Assembly (NCBI GenBank): GCA_027081405.1
Contig: JALWKO010000084.1
Span: 1-64,000 of the forward strand
Direction: 5' to 3'
Origin: Campylobacteraceae bacterium
GTDB lineage: Bacteria > Campylobacterota > Campylobacteria > Campylobacterales > Sulfurovaceae
DNA length: 64,000 nt
The notes under the pieces are model-generated. The model was given only the letters and a program-made list of their open reading frames with translations, did not search any database and was not told the DNA's origin. Positions 25,091 through 35,400 of this stretch are shown piece by piece (the stretch's first letter is position 1; each line of letters begins with the position of its first letter). A program made the position numbers and the translations under genes.

Positions 25091-26084
25091 CGGCCAACTC
25101 CTCCAGAAGATCGGCAAAAGCCTTCTCAAACGCCCCGAGCCCCTCCTCCATCAGCTCGTGGTGCACCTCGTTCATGACGATCCCGTGGGAGTGGAGGGTT
25201 TCGAAATAGGCGTCGATCTCCTCTTCGGGGATGGGGAGGACCACTTCGGGTTTTTCCCCCGCCTCAAAGGCTTCGATCGTGTGTAGCGGAGCGGTATTGA
25301 CACAGTGGGGACCGTAAAGGCTACGGATATAGTAATCGGCCGGCAAATGGTCCCCCTTGACGCCGGTGCTTGCAAACAGCGTCCGGATGCTGGGGGTGCG
25401 GTTGGACTGGACCATGTTGTAAATTTTCGCCGCGTTCATAATCCCCGTCTGGGCTGTAGGGAGCCCTTTGGCCGCCAGGGTTTCGTCGAGTTTCCGGTCG
25501 AAGCGGCTGACAAATACGCTGATCACCGCCTCGACCCGCTCACCCCCGGTGTTCTCGAATTCGTCGATCCCCTTTTTCATCGCATCGAGGCAGCGGCGGG
25601 CCTGGGCGGGGGAGAAGACCAGCGTGGCATTGACGCTGATCCCGTCGCTGAGCAGTTCGGTCATCGCTTCGTACCCCGCTTCGGTGGCGGGGATTTTGAT
25701 CATGACGTTGGGCTCGTCGATGGTTTTGAAAATCCGCCGCCCCTCGGCGACGGTCCCATCGGTATCGTGAGCCAGAAACGGATCGACTTCGATGCTGATG
25801 TACCCTTCGCTCCCCGCATCGTAAACCCCCCGCAGGACGATCGCGGCGTTTTTGATGTCCTCGAAGGCCAACGCTTCGTATTTCTCCTTGGGACTTTTCC
25901 CCGCCAGGGAGGCCAGCGCCTCCCGGTAGGCCGGCGAGCTTCCGATCGCCGAAGCGAAGATCGAAGGATTGCTCGTGGCGCCGTTGACCACCCCGTTTTC
26001 GACCAGCTCGACGAAGCGGGTTCTGAGGAAGTCCCTTTCGATGAAATCGAGCCAGAGGGAAAAGCCCAGATCGGTATCAACCAT
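25074..26084 (-). CDS. tal: Transaldolase
   Basis: Transaldolase moves a dihydroxyacetone unit between sugar phosphates in the pentose phosphate pathway. I start at MVDTDLGFSLWLDFIERDFL, which overlaps the aat stop; the track start is 35 codons longer and lies within aat. NGATSNPSIFASAI, VMIKIPATEAGYEAM (Schiff-base lysine) and SVNATLVFSPAQARRCLDAM are the diagnostic segments. Length 336 aa fits the long TAL group found in Campylobacterota. It lies between aat and pilT. Confidence 0.93.
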   Translation of the reverse strand: MVDTDLGFSLWLDFIERDFLRTRFVELVENGVVNGATSNPSIFASAIGSSPAYREALASLAGKSPKEKYEALAFEDIKNAAIVLRGVYDAGSEGYISIEVDPFLAHDTDGTVAEGRRIFKTIDEPNVMIKIPATEAGYEAMTELLSDGISVNATLVFSPAQARRCLDAMKKGIDEFENTGGERVEAVISVFVSRFDRKLDETLAAKGLPTAQTGIMNAAKIYNMVQSNRTPSIRTLFASTGVKGDHLPADYYIRSLYGPHCVNTAPLHTIEAFEAGEKPEVVLPIPEEEIDAYFETLHSHGIVMNEVHHELMEEGLGAFEKAFADLLEELADAREA

Positions 26085-26805
26085 CACGATACTCCCAGTG
26101 AAAATCTGACCAGCTGCCCCAATCCCCTCCCCGGGATACGGCACGCTCCAGCTCGTCCAAAAAACGGGCTCTGGGGATCGCTTCCGCACCCATGCGAAGC
26201 AGGTGATCGGTAACCACCTGGCAGTCGATCAAATCATAGCCTCTTTCCTGTAAAACATCACTTAGGGCCTTGAGGGCGATTTTGGAGGCGTTGGGGCGGA
26301 GCGACACCATCGACTCCCCAAAAAACGCCGCTCCGATAGCGATCCCGTAGAGCCCTCCGGCGAATTCCCCTTCCATATAGACTTCGACGCTGTGGGCGAA
26401 TCCCCGTTCGTAGAGCGTCTCGTACGCTTCGATCATCTCGGGGGTGAGCCAGGTGCCGTTCTGCCCGGGTCGGGGGACGGAGGCACAGGCGCGGATCACG
26501 GTGGAAAAGTCGGTATCGAAGCGGACCGTATAGGGGGCGTTGCGGAGCACCCGGGCGAAGGAGCGGTTGACCCGTACTTTGCCGGGATAGAGGACCAGCC
26601 GGGGATCGGGGGACCACCATAGGATCGGATCGCCCGGGGTGTACCAGGGGAAGATCCCCTTGCGATAGGCTTTGAGGATCCGGTCGGGGTCGAGGTCGCC
26701 GCCGAAGGCCAGCAGCCCCTCGTCGGAAGCGAAACGGGGATCGGGGAAGATATGGTCGGGCCCCAGGGCGCTGATGAGGTAGGTTTCGTCGAACATCGAG
26801 CCCAT
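26077..26805 (-). CDS. aat: Leucyl/phenylalanyl-tRNA-protein transferase
   Basis: Aat adds leucine or phenylalanine to proteins with N-terminal arginine or lysine, making them N-degron substrates for ClpS-ClpAP. The motifs LLAFGGDLDPDRILKAYRKG, IFPWYTPGDPILWWSPDPR and GLYGIAIGAAFFGESMVS are diagnostic. The best starts are MGSM (overlapping the clpA stop) or the internal MFDETYLIS three codons later. Its position directly after clpS-clpA puts the whole N-end rule branch in one operon. Confidence 0.93.
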   Translation of the reverse strand: MGSMFDETYLISALGPDHIFPDPRFASDEGLLAFGGDLDPDRILKAYRKGIFPWYTPGDPILWWSPDPRLVLYPGKVRVNRSFARVLRNAPYTVRFDTDFSTVIRACASVPRPGQNGTWLTPEMIEAYETLYERGFAHSVEVYMEGEFAGGLYGIAIGAAFFGESMVSLRPNASKIALKALSDVLQERGYDLIDCQVVTDHLLRMGAEAIPRARFLDELERAVSRGGDWGSWSDFHWEYRDG

Positions 26806-29009
26806 TAGGCAGACTCGAAGGAGAAGCGGAATCGTTCGTGTTCTTCGTCCCAATCGACGCGGGCGCTTCCCCCCTCACGAAGTTTCCCGAAGAGGATCTC
26901 TTCGGTGAGGGGTTCTTTGATCTCCTCGTCGACGATCCGGGCGATGTCCCGGGCCCCAAAGCCCTGCTCACTCATTTGGGCGATGCGGTAGCGGGCCGCT
27001 TTGGAGACTTTGAGGCGTACGTTTTTCTCTTCCTCCAGGCGGCGGGAGAGCTCACGCACCTCGATCTTGACGATTTTGGCCAGCGCCTCGGTATCCAGAG
27101 GAGAGAAGCGGACCACCGCGCTGAGGCGGTTGCGGAACTCGGGGGAAAAAAACTCTTTCATCGCCCGCTCGGTTTTGGAGCCTTCCTCTTTGGCGAAGCC
27201 CATGACGTTGGCCTCTTTGGTCCCCAGGTTGGAGGTCATCACCAGAATCACGTTTTTGAAATCGCTCACCACGCCGTTGTTGTCGGTGAGCTTGGCCCCG
27301 TCCATCACCTGCAGCAGGATGTTCATGATGTCGGGATGGGCCTTTTCGATCTCGTCGAGCAGCAGCACCGTATGGGGGTGCTTCTTGATCATCTCGGTGA
27401 GCAGTCCCCCCTGCTCGAAGCCCACGTATCCCGGAGGGGCGCCGATGAGCCGGCTGACGGCGTGCTTTTCCATGTATTCGCTCATGTCGAGCTTCTCGAA
27501 ATGGATCCCCAGCTCCTCGGCCAGTGCCCGCGCCAGCGCCGTTTTCCCCACTCCGGTGGGGCCGACGAAGAGGAAGCTTCCGATCGGGCTTTCGGGGCGT
27601 CCCAGCCCCGCATAGGAGCGTTTGATCGCCTTCGTGAGCGTGGCGACCGCTTCGTCCTGGCTGACGATCCGTTTGCGGAGCCGCTCCTCGAGGGTCCGCA
27701 GCCGCTCGGTGTCGTCCCGCTCCAGCGTCGCGGGGGGGAGCCGGAGCATCGAAGCGAGGATCCGGGAGATATCCTCGGAGGTCACTTCGACGTATTTCTC
27801 CCCGCGGAGCATGAAATGGGCCCCCGCTTCGTCGATGAGATCCATCGCCTTGTCGGGGAGGTAGCGGTCGTGGATGTATTTGACGCTCAGATCGATGGCG
27901 GTCCGCAACGCCTTGTCGCTGAAGGCGATCTTGTGGTGCTCCTCGTACTTGTGCTGAACCCCTTTGAGGATCTTGAAGGTATCCTCGACGCTGGGCTCCT
28001 CCACGTCGATCCGGGCGAAGCGGCGAGAGAGGGCCTTGTCCTTGTCGAAGAAGTTGCGGAACTCCTGATGGGTCGTCGCCCCGATGCAGCGAAGTTCGCC
28101 GCGGGCCAGCGCCGGTTTGAGGATGTTGGAAGCGTCCATGCTGCCGCCTCCGGTGCTTCCGGCCCCCACGAGGGTGTGGATCTCGTCGATGAAAACGATG
28201 GCGCCCTCTTCGTTGCGCAATTCTTCGAGAACCCCTTTGAGGCGCTTTTCGAAATCTCCACGGTATTTGGTCCCCGCCAGAATCGCCCCCATATCCAGGG
28301 CATAGATCCGGGCGTCGGCGAGGACCTCGGGGACCTCCCCTTCGGCGATCCGCAGCGCCAGCCCTTCGGCGATGGCGGTTTTTCCCACCCCCGGTTCGCC
28401 CACGAGAAGGGGGTTGTTTTTCTTGCGGCGGCACAGGGTCTGCATCACCCGCTCGATCTCCGCCTCCCGCCCGATCACCGGGTCGATCTTCCCTTCCTTC
28501 GCAAGCGAGACGAGCTCCACGGTGAAATCGTCCAGATTGGGGGTGGTACTGGTGCTTTCCCCCTCCTTGGCGGGGGCTTCGCCCTCTTCGTGGGTTTCGT
28601 GGGAGATCGCCTCGAGGATATCGAGGCGGCTGATCCCGGCTTTCGCCATCAAATAGGCGGCGTAACTTTCGTTCTCTTCCCGGATCGCCACGAGCATGTT
28701 GCCGATCGTCGCCTCCTTTTTCCCGGCGGCGTGGAGCTGCCCCATCATCCGGTTGACGGTCCGGGAGAGGGCCACCGTCTCCATCGGATCGGCCTCCCGG
28801 TCGAGCACCGGCACGTGCGCGGAGATGTGGGCGACCAGATCTTTTTTCATCCGAGCAGTATCGGCCCCCAGGGCCTGCAGGAGCAACTCCCCCGCACGGG
28901 CCGAAAGGATGGCGAGGAAGACGTGCTCGAGGGTGAGGTATTCGTGCCTTTTGCGTTTGGCGTATTCGACGGCACGCATGAATACTTTGTTGAGTTCAAG
29001 GCTGATCAT
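26805..29009 (-). CDS. clpA: ATP-dependent Clp protease ATP-binding subunit ClpA
   Basis: ClpA unfolds substrates for the ClpP protease. The N-domain (residues 1-145) is followed by the first AAA module ([20 protein letters not shown], then [20 protein letters not shown]) and the second ([20 protein letters not shown], then [20 protein letters not shown]). Length 734 aa is typical of ClpA, and the long ClpB middle domain is absent. It is 15 bases downstream of clpS. clpP is not in view. Confidence 0.95.
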   Translation of the reverse strand: MISLELNKVFMRAVEYAKRKRHEYLTLEHVFLAILSARAGELLLQALGADTARMKKDLVAHISAHVPVLDREADPMETVALSRTVNRMMGQLHAAGKKEATIGNMLVAIREENESYAAYLMAKAGISRLDILEAISHETHEEGEAPAKEGESTSTTPNLDDFTVELVSLAKEGKIDPVIGREAEIERVMQTLCRRKKNNPLLVGEPGVGKTAIAEGLALRIAEGEVPEVLADARIYALDMGAILAGTKYRGDFEKRLKGVLEELRNEEGAIVFIDEIHTLVGAGSTGGGSMDASNILKPALARGELRCIGATTHQEFRNFFDKDKALSRRFARIDVEEPSVEDTFKILKGVQHKYEEHHKIAFSDKALRTAIDLSVKYIHDRYLPDKAMDLIDEAGAHFMLRGEKYVEVTSEDISRILASMLRLPPATLERDDTERLRTLEERLRKRIVSQDEAVATLTKAIKRSYAGLGRPESPIGSFLFVGPTGVGKTALARALAEELGIHFEKLDMSEYMEKHAVSRLIGAPPGYVGFEQGGLLTEMIKKHPHTVLLLDEIEKAHPDIMNILLQVMDGAKLTDNNGVVSDFKNVILVMTSNLGTKEANVMGFAKEEGSKTERAMKEFFSPEFRNRLSAVVRFSPLDTEALAKIVKIEVRELSRRLEEEKNVRLKVSKAARYRIAQMSEQGFGARDIARIVDEEIKEPLTEEILFGKLREGGSARVDWDEEHERFRFSFESA

Positions 29010-29024
29010 TCAATCGTCTCCGTT

Positions 29025-29324
29025 TCATTCGTCCTGTTCGATCGTCGCCAGAAGGGGGAACTCGTTGGCCCGGGCCATCCGTTTGACCTGCTCGGCTTTG
29101 GTCTGGGCGATCTCGAAGGTATAGACTCCGCAGACCGCCCGCCCCTGCTTGTGGACGGTCCACATGATCGTCTCGGCCTCTTCGGGCGACTTATGGAAGA
29201 TGCTCCGCAGCACCTCCACCACAAAATCCATCGTCGTGTAATCGTCGTTGTGGAGAATCACCCGATACAGCGGAGGCTCCCTGAGCTCCGTTTCGCTTCG
29301 GGGGGTCTCTACGGTTTTGGGCAT
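29025..29324 (-). CDS. clpS: ATP-dependent Clp protease adaptor ClpS
   Basis: ClpS delivers N-degron proteins to ClpAP. I start at MPKTVETPRSETELRE, with AAGGAGAACCG in front; the track ORF runs upstream past it. The binding pocket is in YRVILHNDDYTTMDFVVEVL, followed by HKQGRAVCGVYTFEIAQTKA. Length 99 aa is standard. It heads the clpS-clpA-aat-tal-pilT operon and diverges from bioD. Confidence 0.94.
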   Translation of the reverse strand: MPKTVETPRSETELREPPLYRVILHNDDYTTMDFVVEVLRSIFHKSPEEAETIMWTVHKQGRAVCGVYTFEIAQTKAEQVKRMARANEFPLLATIEQDE

Positions 29325-29400
29325 CGGTTCTCCTTGACCACAGTCCGGCGGACGCCCTGCGCATCCGTCCAGGGACAGTATGTTACAATTCTTCACACTA

Positions 29401-29421
29401 TCGGTAATTCTATTATACCGA
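29401..29421. promoter_or_regulatory. Divergent promoter region of clpS and bioD with an inverted repeat
   Basis: TCGGTA-ATTCTATTA-TACCGA has 6-bp arms. Within it, the minus strand reads TATAAT (29412-29417), a candidate -10 for clpS about 90 bases upstream of its start; the plus strand reads TATTAT, possibly serving bioD. The rest of the 194-base gap has no gene. Assignment is by eye. Confidence 0.35.
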
Positions 29422-29518
29422 AAATCCGAACGGGGCCGACGAACCGCCGTTTCCGGCCACCCCTCCATGCGGAGGATCGTTCGGTTCTACACACTTTTAT
29501 ACACGTTTTCGGGAGGAA

Positions 29519-30178
29519 ATGCAAGTGGCCCGTCTTTTCGTCACCGCCACCGGAACCGGGGTGGGAAAAACCTACGCTACGGGGCTTCTGGTCGAGGCCT
29601 TTGCCCGTCTCGGGCTCCGTCCGGGGGCGTGCAAACCGGTCGAAACGGGGGTCTCAGACGAACCGGCCGACGCCGCCGCACTGCTGGAGCGGGCCGCCGC
29701 GTCCAATCCCCGCTTCGCTCACGTTACTCCCCGCGATCTCACCGCCTACACCTTCCCCCTCCCCGCCGCACCCTTCTGCGCCGACACCGAGGGGGTGATC
29801 CGAATCGAAACAATTCTCTACCGTATCGGGGAGCTGGAATCCCGTTGCGACATCCTCCTCGTCGAAGGGGCGGGAGGGTTGATGGTCCCGCTCACGAAAG
29901 AGTCGCGGATGATCGACCTGATCCGCACCTTGGAGTGCCCCGCGCTGCTGGTGACCCCCTCGCAACTGGGGTGCATCAACGACACCCTCCTCTCCCTCGA
30001 GGCGCTCGAGCGAAGGGGGATCCCCCACGAGTGGTGCGTCAACCGGCGGGAGAGGGACCGCTTCGACACCCTGACGCGACCCTTCTACGACGCCCGCTTC
30101 CCCGGCAGCTGGTGGGAACTGGAGGAGGGGATCGACGCATACGCACGACGAATCGCCGCGGAACTTGGGGTACAATAG
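29519..30178 (+). CDS. bioD: Dethiobiotin synthetase
   Basis: BioD closes the ureido ring of dethiobiotin using CO2 and ATP. The P-loop FVTATGTGVGKTYATGLLVE is at the N-terminus, KPVETGVSD is the substrate segment, and LLVEGAGGLMVPLT is the Walker-B-like region. Length 219 aa is typical. A GGGAGGAAAT site overlaps the start. pyrB follows 23 bases later, but no other bio gene is in the window. Confidence 0.94.
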   Translation: MQVARLFVTATGTGVGKTYATGLLVEAFARLGLRPGACKPVETGVSDEPADAAALLERAAASNPRFAHVTPRDLTAYTFPLPAAPFCADTEGVIRIETILYRIGELESRCDILLVEGAGGLMVPLTKESRMIDLIRTLECPALLVTPSQLGCINDTLLSLEALERRGIPHEWCVNRRERDRFDTLTRPFYDARFPGSWWELEEGIDAYARRIAAELGVQ

Positions 30179-30201
30179 CGAACCAAAACGGGAGAGGATT
30201 G

Positions 30202-31083
30202 ATGCAGCATCTCGTCGACACCGATCAACTCAGCCTCCGGCAGATCCGGGCGATCCTGGACGACACCGCCCGCTTCAAAGCCAAACTTCCCCCGCCGCTT
30301 CTGCAGGACCGCCTCCTGATCACCCTTTTTTTCGAAAACTCCACCCGAACCCGCAGCTCTTTCGAAATCGCGGCCAAACGGCTGGGGGCCCACGTGGTCC
30401 ATCTCGACCCGGGACGCAGCTCCACCAAAAAGGGGGAGACCCTCGAAGACACCTTCGCCAACCTCTGCGCCATGGGCCCCGACGGGGTGATCATCCGCCA
30501 CAGCGAAAACGACACCCCCGCCCGCCTGGCCGAAATGGAGATGGTCCCGGTGATCAACGCCGGGGCGGGGAGCTATGCCCACCCCACCCAGGCGCTGCTG
30601 GATCTGTATACCCTGTATGAATGGTTCGAAGGGGATCTGGCCGGGCGCAAGGTGGCCATCGTGGGGGACATCGTCAACTCCCGCGTCGCCGCCAGCGACA
30701 TCCGCCTCTTCCGCCGTATGGGGATCGAAGTCTCCCTGGTCGCCCCCAAGCCGTTCATGCCTCCGGCGACCGATCTGCCTCGCTACGAGCGGATCGAAGA
30801 GGTACTCGACGACGTGGACGTGATCATCAGCCTCCGCGCCCAGCTCGAACGGCACAAAAAGCCGATTTTCGACGACTACGCCGAATACGCCCACCACTAC
30901 TGCATCACCGAGGAGCTGCTGGGGGATCGGGGGATTTTGATCATGCACCCCGGTCCCGTGATGCGCAACATCGACATCAGCGACGAGATCCTCGACGACC
31001 CCCGCTGCATGGTGCTTGATCAGGTGCGCAACGGCGTCTTCGTCCGGATGGCGGTGCTCAAACTCCTCCTCCTGGACAGTTAA
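30202..31083 (+). CDS. pyrB: Aspartate carbamoyltransferase, catalytic subunit
   Basis: PyrB makes carbamoyl-aspartate in pyrimidine synthesis. The start is MQHLVDTDQLSLRQIRAILD after GGGAGAGGATTG; the track ORF extends far upstream through bioD. ITLFFENSTRTRSSFEIAAK is the carbamoyl phosphate site, and MHPGPVMRNIDI the aspartate loop. Length 293 aa fits the unregulated class; no pyrI is adjacent. The next gene, pabB, starts two bases after the stop. Confidence 0.95.
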   Translation: MQHLVDTDQLSLRQIRAILDDTARFKAKLPPPLLQDRLLITLFFENSTRTRSSFEIAAKRLGAHVVHLDPGRSSTKKGETLEDTFANLCAMGPDGVIIRHSENDTPARLAEMEMVPVINAGAGSYAHPTQALLDLYTLYEWFEGDLAGRKVAIVGDIVNSRVAASDIRLFRRMGIEVSLVAPKPFMPPATDLPRYERIEEVLDDVDVIISLRAQLERHKKPIFDDYAEYAHHYCITEELLGDRGILIMHPGPVMRNIDISDEILDDPRCMVLDQVRNGVFVRMAVLKLLLLDS

Positions 31084-31085
31084 GC

Positions 31086-32069
31086 GTGCGGTGGCTCGGG
31101 ACCTGGGAAGGATTTGAGCGGATCGACGCGCTTGGCAAGGCGGGGGAGGATTTCCTCTTCATCCTCTCCTACGACCGGAGCCGGATCTTCGCCGAACCAC
31201 TCGACGCCCTCCCCGAAGGGGTGTACTGGGCCCTGGGGAATTGGAACGGGGGTGAACCCTCCGCGCCACCCCCTCCGGTGCGTTATCGCTTCATATCCCG
31301 TCCGATCCCCTACCCCCGCTATCTCCGTGCTTTCGAGCGGGTCATGCGGGCCATCGAAGCGGGGGAGACCTATCTGCTCAACCTCACTTTCCCCGCACCG
31401 GTGGAGTGCGACCTCTCGCCCGAAACGATCTACCGCTACGCCGCGGCCCCCTACCGCCTCCTCGTCCCGGGAGCGTTCGTCTGCTTCTCCCCCGAAGCCT
31501 TCGTCACGATCCGCCAGAACACCATCGCCACCTACCCGATGAAAGGGACCGCCGACGCCTCTCTCCCCGACGCGGCCAAACGGCTCCTCGACGACCCCAA
31601 AGAGACGGCCGAGCATGTGATGATCGTCGATCTGATGCGCAACGATCTCAACCGGGTCGCCACCGCAACCCAAGTCCGGCGCTTCCGCTATCTGGAGACG
31701 ATCCGGGCCGGAGGGCGGGAGTTGATCCAGAGCAGTTCAGAGATCTCCGCCCGGCTGGACGGAGAGTGGAGAAGCCGGATCGGGGCGATCCTCGAAGCGA
31801 TCACCCCCGCCGGCTCGATCACCGGAACCCCCAAACGGAAAACGATGGAGATCATCGCCGAAGCCGAAGGGGAGGAACGGGGCTTCTACACCGGAGTGTA
31901 CGGCGTCGTCCGGGGAGAGGAGCTCCGCAGCGCCGTGATGATCCGCTTTCTGGCCCTGGACGGGAAGCGGTGGCGCTACCACAGCGGAGGAGGGATCACC
32001 GCCATGAGCGATCCAAAAAAGGAATACGCGGAACTGGTGGGAAAAGTTTATTTGCCTTTTTCGTTTTGA
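31086..32069 (+). CDS. pabB: Aminodeoxychorismate synthase component I
   Basis: PabB uses ammonia from PabA to make 4-amino-4-deoxychorismate, the folate precursor. It starts with GTG (GTGCGGTGGCTC, read M-R-W-L) right after pyrB. Chorismate-binding motifs include GETYLLNLTFPAPVE, IATYPMKGTADASL, MIVDLMRNDLNRVA and ITPAGSITGTPKRKTMEIIA. At 327 aa it is the short form with no fused lyase domain. A broken outer-membrane gene follows within 15 bases of the stop. Confidence 0.92.
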   Translation: MRWLGTWEGFERIDALGKAGEDFLFILSYDRSRIFAEPLDALPEGVYWALGNWNGGEPSAPPPPVRYRFISRPIPYPRYLRAFERVMRAIEAGETYLLNLTFPAPVECDLSPETIYRYAAAPYRLLVPGAFVCFSPEAFVTIRQNTIATYPMKGTADASLPDAAKRLLDDPKETAEHVMIVDLMRNDLNRVATATQVRRFRYLETIRAGGRELIQSSSEISARLDGEWRSRIGAILEAITPAGSITGTPKRKTMEIIAEAEGEERGFYTGVYGVVRGEELRSAVMIRFLALDGKRWRYHSGGGITAMSDPKKEYAELVGKVYLPFSF

Positions 32070-32083
32070 TATTCCGCACAGGG

Positions 32084-32367
32084 TACGATAGCGTCGCTCC
32101 GGCCACAAGCGAAGTGAGCCCCATCAAGAGCGATCATGTCTGGTACATCGGTGCCGGATGGATCTACGGCACCTTCAAAAGCGTCTGCTCCCGAGGGTGC
32201 CGGTATAAAGATGATACGCAAGGACTCCTATTCAAGCCGGGATACGATTTTGACGCGTATTTCGGTGTGGAGGCACGCGCGTTGCGAACGTTTTGGGACA
32301 AAGGCCCCACCCAAAAGGGAAAGCCGATATCGATTTCTTCGCTGTCGGGGTACATTATCACTTCTGA
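32084..32367 (+). pseudogene. Remnant of an outer-membrane beta-barrel protein gene, frameshifted
   Basis: In one frame the DNA encodes DHVWYIGAGWIYGTF, then YKDDTQGLLFKPGYDFDAYF and GVEARALRTFWDKG, which is the alternating pattern of small porin-family barrels common in Campylobacterota. Near 32316-32330 the frame changes and the sequence continues as KADIDFFAVGVHYHF before TGA, with the final aromatic residue typical of barrel proteins. No start or signal peptide exists upstream, because pabB ends there. The gene is therefore both 5'-truncated and frameshifted. Confidence 0.6.
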
Positions 32368-32406
32368 TCGTCTCCCCCGTTCCTCTTTTTTGACTTCAAT
32401 TAGAGT

Positions 32407-32429
32407 GTGAGAGGCAGAATCCCTCTCAC
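32407..32429 (-). terminator. Stem-loop at the end of the giant surface-protein gene
   Basis: GTGAGAGG-CAGAATC-CCTCTCAC is a perfect 8-bp stem that overlaps the stop codon of the leftward gene. No clear T run follows, so termination strength is uncertain. Confidence 0.4.
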
Positions 32430-35400
32430 TCCTCTTTGGTGATATTCAGATCCGTCACGGCATTCCGGCTCTTGATCTCTTCCCACAACGTCTGATCGAC
32501 ATTCCGATCTACGTGGGTATACATCGAGGGAATGACATGCAGTGTCAGTAGCGATTGGGCTCTCACCCCATGCTGGTTGAGTACATCATAGACGATGTTG
32601 ACTTCGACCGATCCGTTGAGATCGTTGAAACGGTCTTCCGGATAATATGCCAGGTGGTTTCCATGCACTTCCACCCTTCCCAACGTATCGACTACTGTAC
32701 CGTTTGCATCCACGATGACCGGATTTTCGATTTGCAATCCGTCGATATTGTACGGATCCAAATCATTTCGTAATACGTAGAAGTTGTAATGATCAGTCCC
32801 ATAAAGGTCACCCTCGGCGTTTTCCGGCATGGCATCAAATTCGAGTTCTTCGTTGAATGTGATCTGATAGGGACCGTGCTCATACTGCCAACTCGAACCG
32901 TTACGATTCCCGAGTGCGGCCGATTGGGACAATGAATAGTTGCTCACCGATAACATATACTCCCCTTCGGAGAGTGACAGATTGAGATATGAATCGTAAT
33001 GATGGGAAGAACCGTCGGCAGTACCAGAGGAACTATCGTCGTCGCTGGCTACGTATTGCCAGTTTCCATCGGCATCCTGACGGAACAGGTAGATATAGAT
33101 ATCCAGACCGGTTTGTCGGCCGTCACCGTCGATATCAATGTATGTATGCCCATTCTCGGCCAATTCGGAGAGGGTATCAATGATCAGATTGCCCCCATCG
33201 TAGTGGAATATCCAGTGATCGACGCTTTTATATCCGTTGCCCACATAAACAATACGCCCTTGCACCACACGTGCCGCATGCGCATTGCCAAGTTTCGAGA
33301 GATCGACGATCCCGGCATCGGGTGCGACAATCGGAAGATCGAAATCTTCCAAATCGATTTCGGCTCCATCGTCAAAAACGAATTGCTCGATCTTTTGATC
33401 GTCGTTTTTCCAATTGACAATCCGGATCGTGCTGTTGTCATCCAGAATATGAACGATCAAATCGTTGCGGGAAATCACAAACGATACGTGTTCTTTGGCG
33501 ATATGATGCAACAAAAGCCGATCGTCTTCTCCCATGTGATCGTCGATCGTATCGTTTCCATCACCCAACGTATACTCATAGGTATCGTCTCCGCCGCCAC
33601 CGTAAAGCGTGTCGTTTCCACTTCCTCCGCGAATGGCATCGTTTCCGCCTCCCGCATGTACGACATCGTCCCCTCCACGCATATCAAAATCCTCGTCCCG
33701 ATCACTTCCTTCGACTTCGTTCGAGGATGAATCCCCCCGATAGTGGACCTGCAATACGGTGATATCCACGGCGACGGGATCACTGCTTCCCGCTTCATTC
33801 GTCGCACGGACATGCAATTGATAATGAGAATTCTGCGCGAAATCCAGGGGAGCTCTCAAGCGAATCGTCCCTTCATCGTCGATCTCAAACGTAGTGTTGG
33901 TATCGAGTGCGAAAGTACTGATCGGCGTGTCTCCGGCATCCTGTACAGTGATTTGACCGACTACGGTCCCGACCGGCTGGTCTTCTGCAATTTCCCCTGA
34001 GAAAGGCTGAAGCACCGGCCGCAGTTCCGGCACATTCACCACATCGATCGTCACATCGGCGGCGGGGCTGTCGGCTTTGGCGTTGGTGGCGATCGCCCGG
34101 AGATGATAGTGCGACTGTGTCTCGTAGTCAATGGATCCGGCAGTACGGACACTCCCGTTGGCATCGACGGTGAAATCTTCCGCGCCGTCCCCCTCAAGTC
34201 GGATACCTGTGATGGGGGAAGTACCGGTGCTGTTGATCTCGATCCGCCCCACTTCGGTCCCTACCGGAACGTTCTCTTGGATTTGCCAGCGGGCATCTTC
34301 GAGCACCGGTTCGTCGTCGATGACGTTGAGCACCCCCACGTGCAGCGGCGCCGGATCGCTCCAGCCCACCGCGTTGCGGGCCCGCACGGTGAGGTTGTAC
34401 TCCCGCTTCGTTTCGTAATCGAGGGCTTTTCGTACGTAGACCGTGCCGTTTTCATCGATGGAGAAGGTACCGTTGGCATCGTCGATCCAATAGCCGGTAA
34501 TCGGACTGTCGCCGCCGGGGGCCTCACGGACGCTTCCGCACTTCGTACCGATCGTGGCGTTCTCCTCGACCGCCAGGTCGGTGGGATAAAGCACCGGGAC
34601 GAACTCAGGGACGTTGCGCACAGCGATATGCACCCGCGCCGGGCGGCTCGCTCCGGTGCTGCTCTGGGCCGTGACGCGCAGATCGTATTCTCGCGTCGTT
34701 TCATAATCCAGCGGATGCGCCACCCGGAGGGTTCCATCAGAATCGACACGGAAATCCCCCGCTCCGCTTCCTTCCAGGCTATAGCCGGTGATATTGCCCT
34801 CTCCCGGATCGCGAAGGGGGATCTGCCCCAGCGCCGTGCTAACACTGGCATTCTCTTCGACGCTCCAGGAGCTATTGTCCAGCGTGGGCGGTGTGTCGGG
34901 GACGTTGTCCACCTCGATCGTCAGTTCATAGGGGGCGCTAGAGGTCAGCCGGTTATAGGCGATTACCTGCAGATGATAGCGGCGCTTTTGCTCATAATCG
35001 AGTGTACCGTTTAGGTATACCGTCCCGTTGGCGTCGATGGTGAAGGGGCCGGTGCCTTGCAGAGTGAAGCGCTCGATGGGGCTGCTGCCCGGATCGACGA
35101 CACGGACGCGACCGACGACGCTTCCCGTTGCGGCATTTTCAGCGATGTGCAGCGTCGTAGGGGCCAGGATCGGATGGCCCCGCAGACTGTCGTCGATCCC
35201 GATATCGATCCAGGCGGTGTTGCTGTAGCTGCCGTCATCGGAGACGGCGACGACACCGAGATGGTAGGAGGGCTCTTTTTGGTTATCCAGCCCCTCGCGC
35301 ACCAGGCGGACGACCCCTTGGTTGTCGATACCGAAGTGTTCGCTGCCCGCTCCGCTGAGCTGATAGTGATCGAAATGTTTCCCTCCGGTACGCAGCAAAG

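Noticed and set aside
26838-29798. 986-aa plus-strand ORF over clpA and clpS
   Set aside because: Antisense shadow of clpA; the protein is compositionally biased and has no domain.
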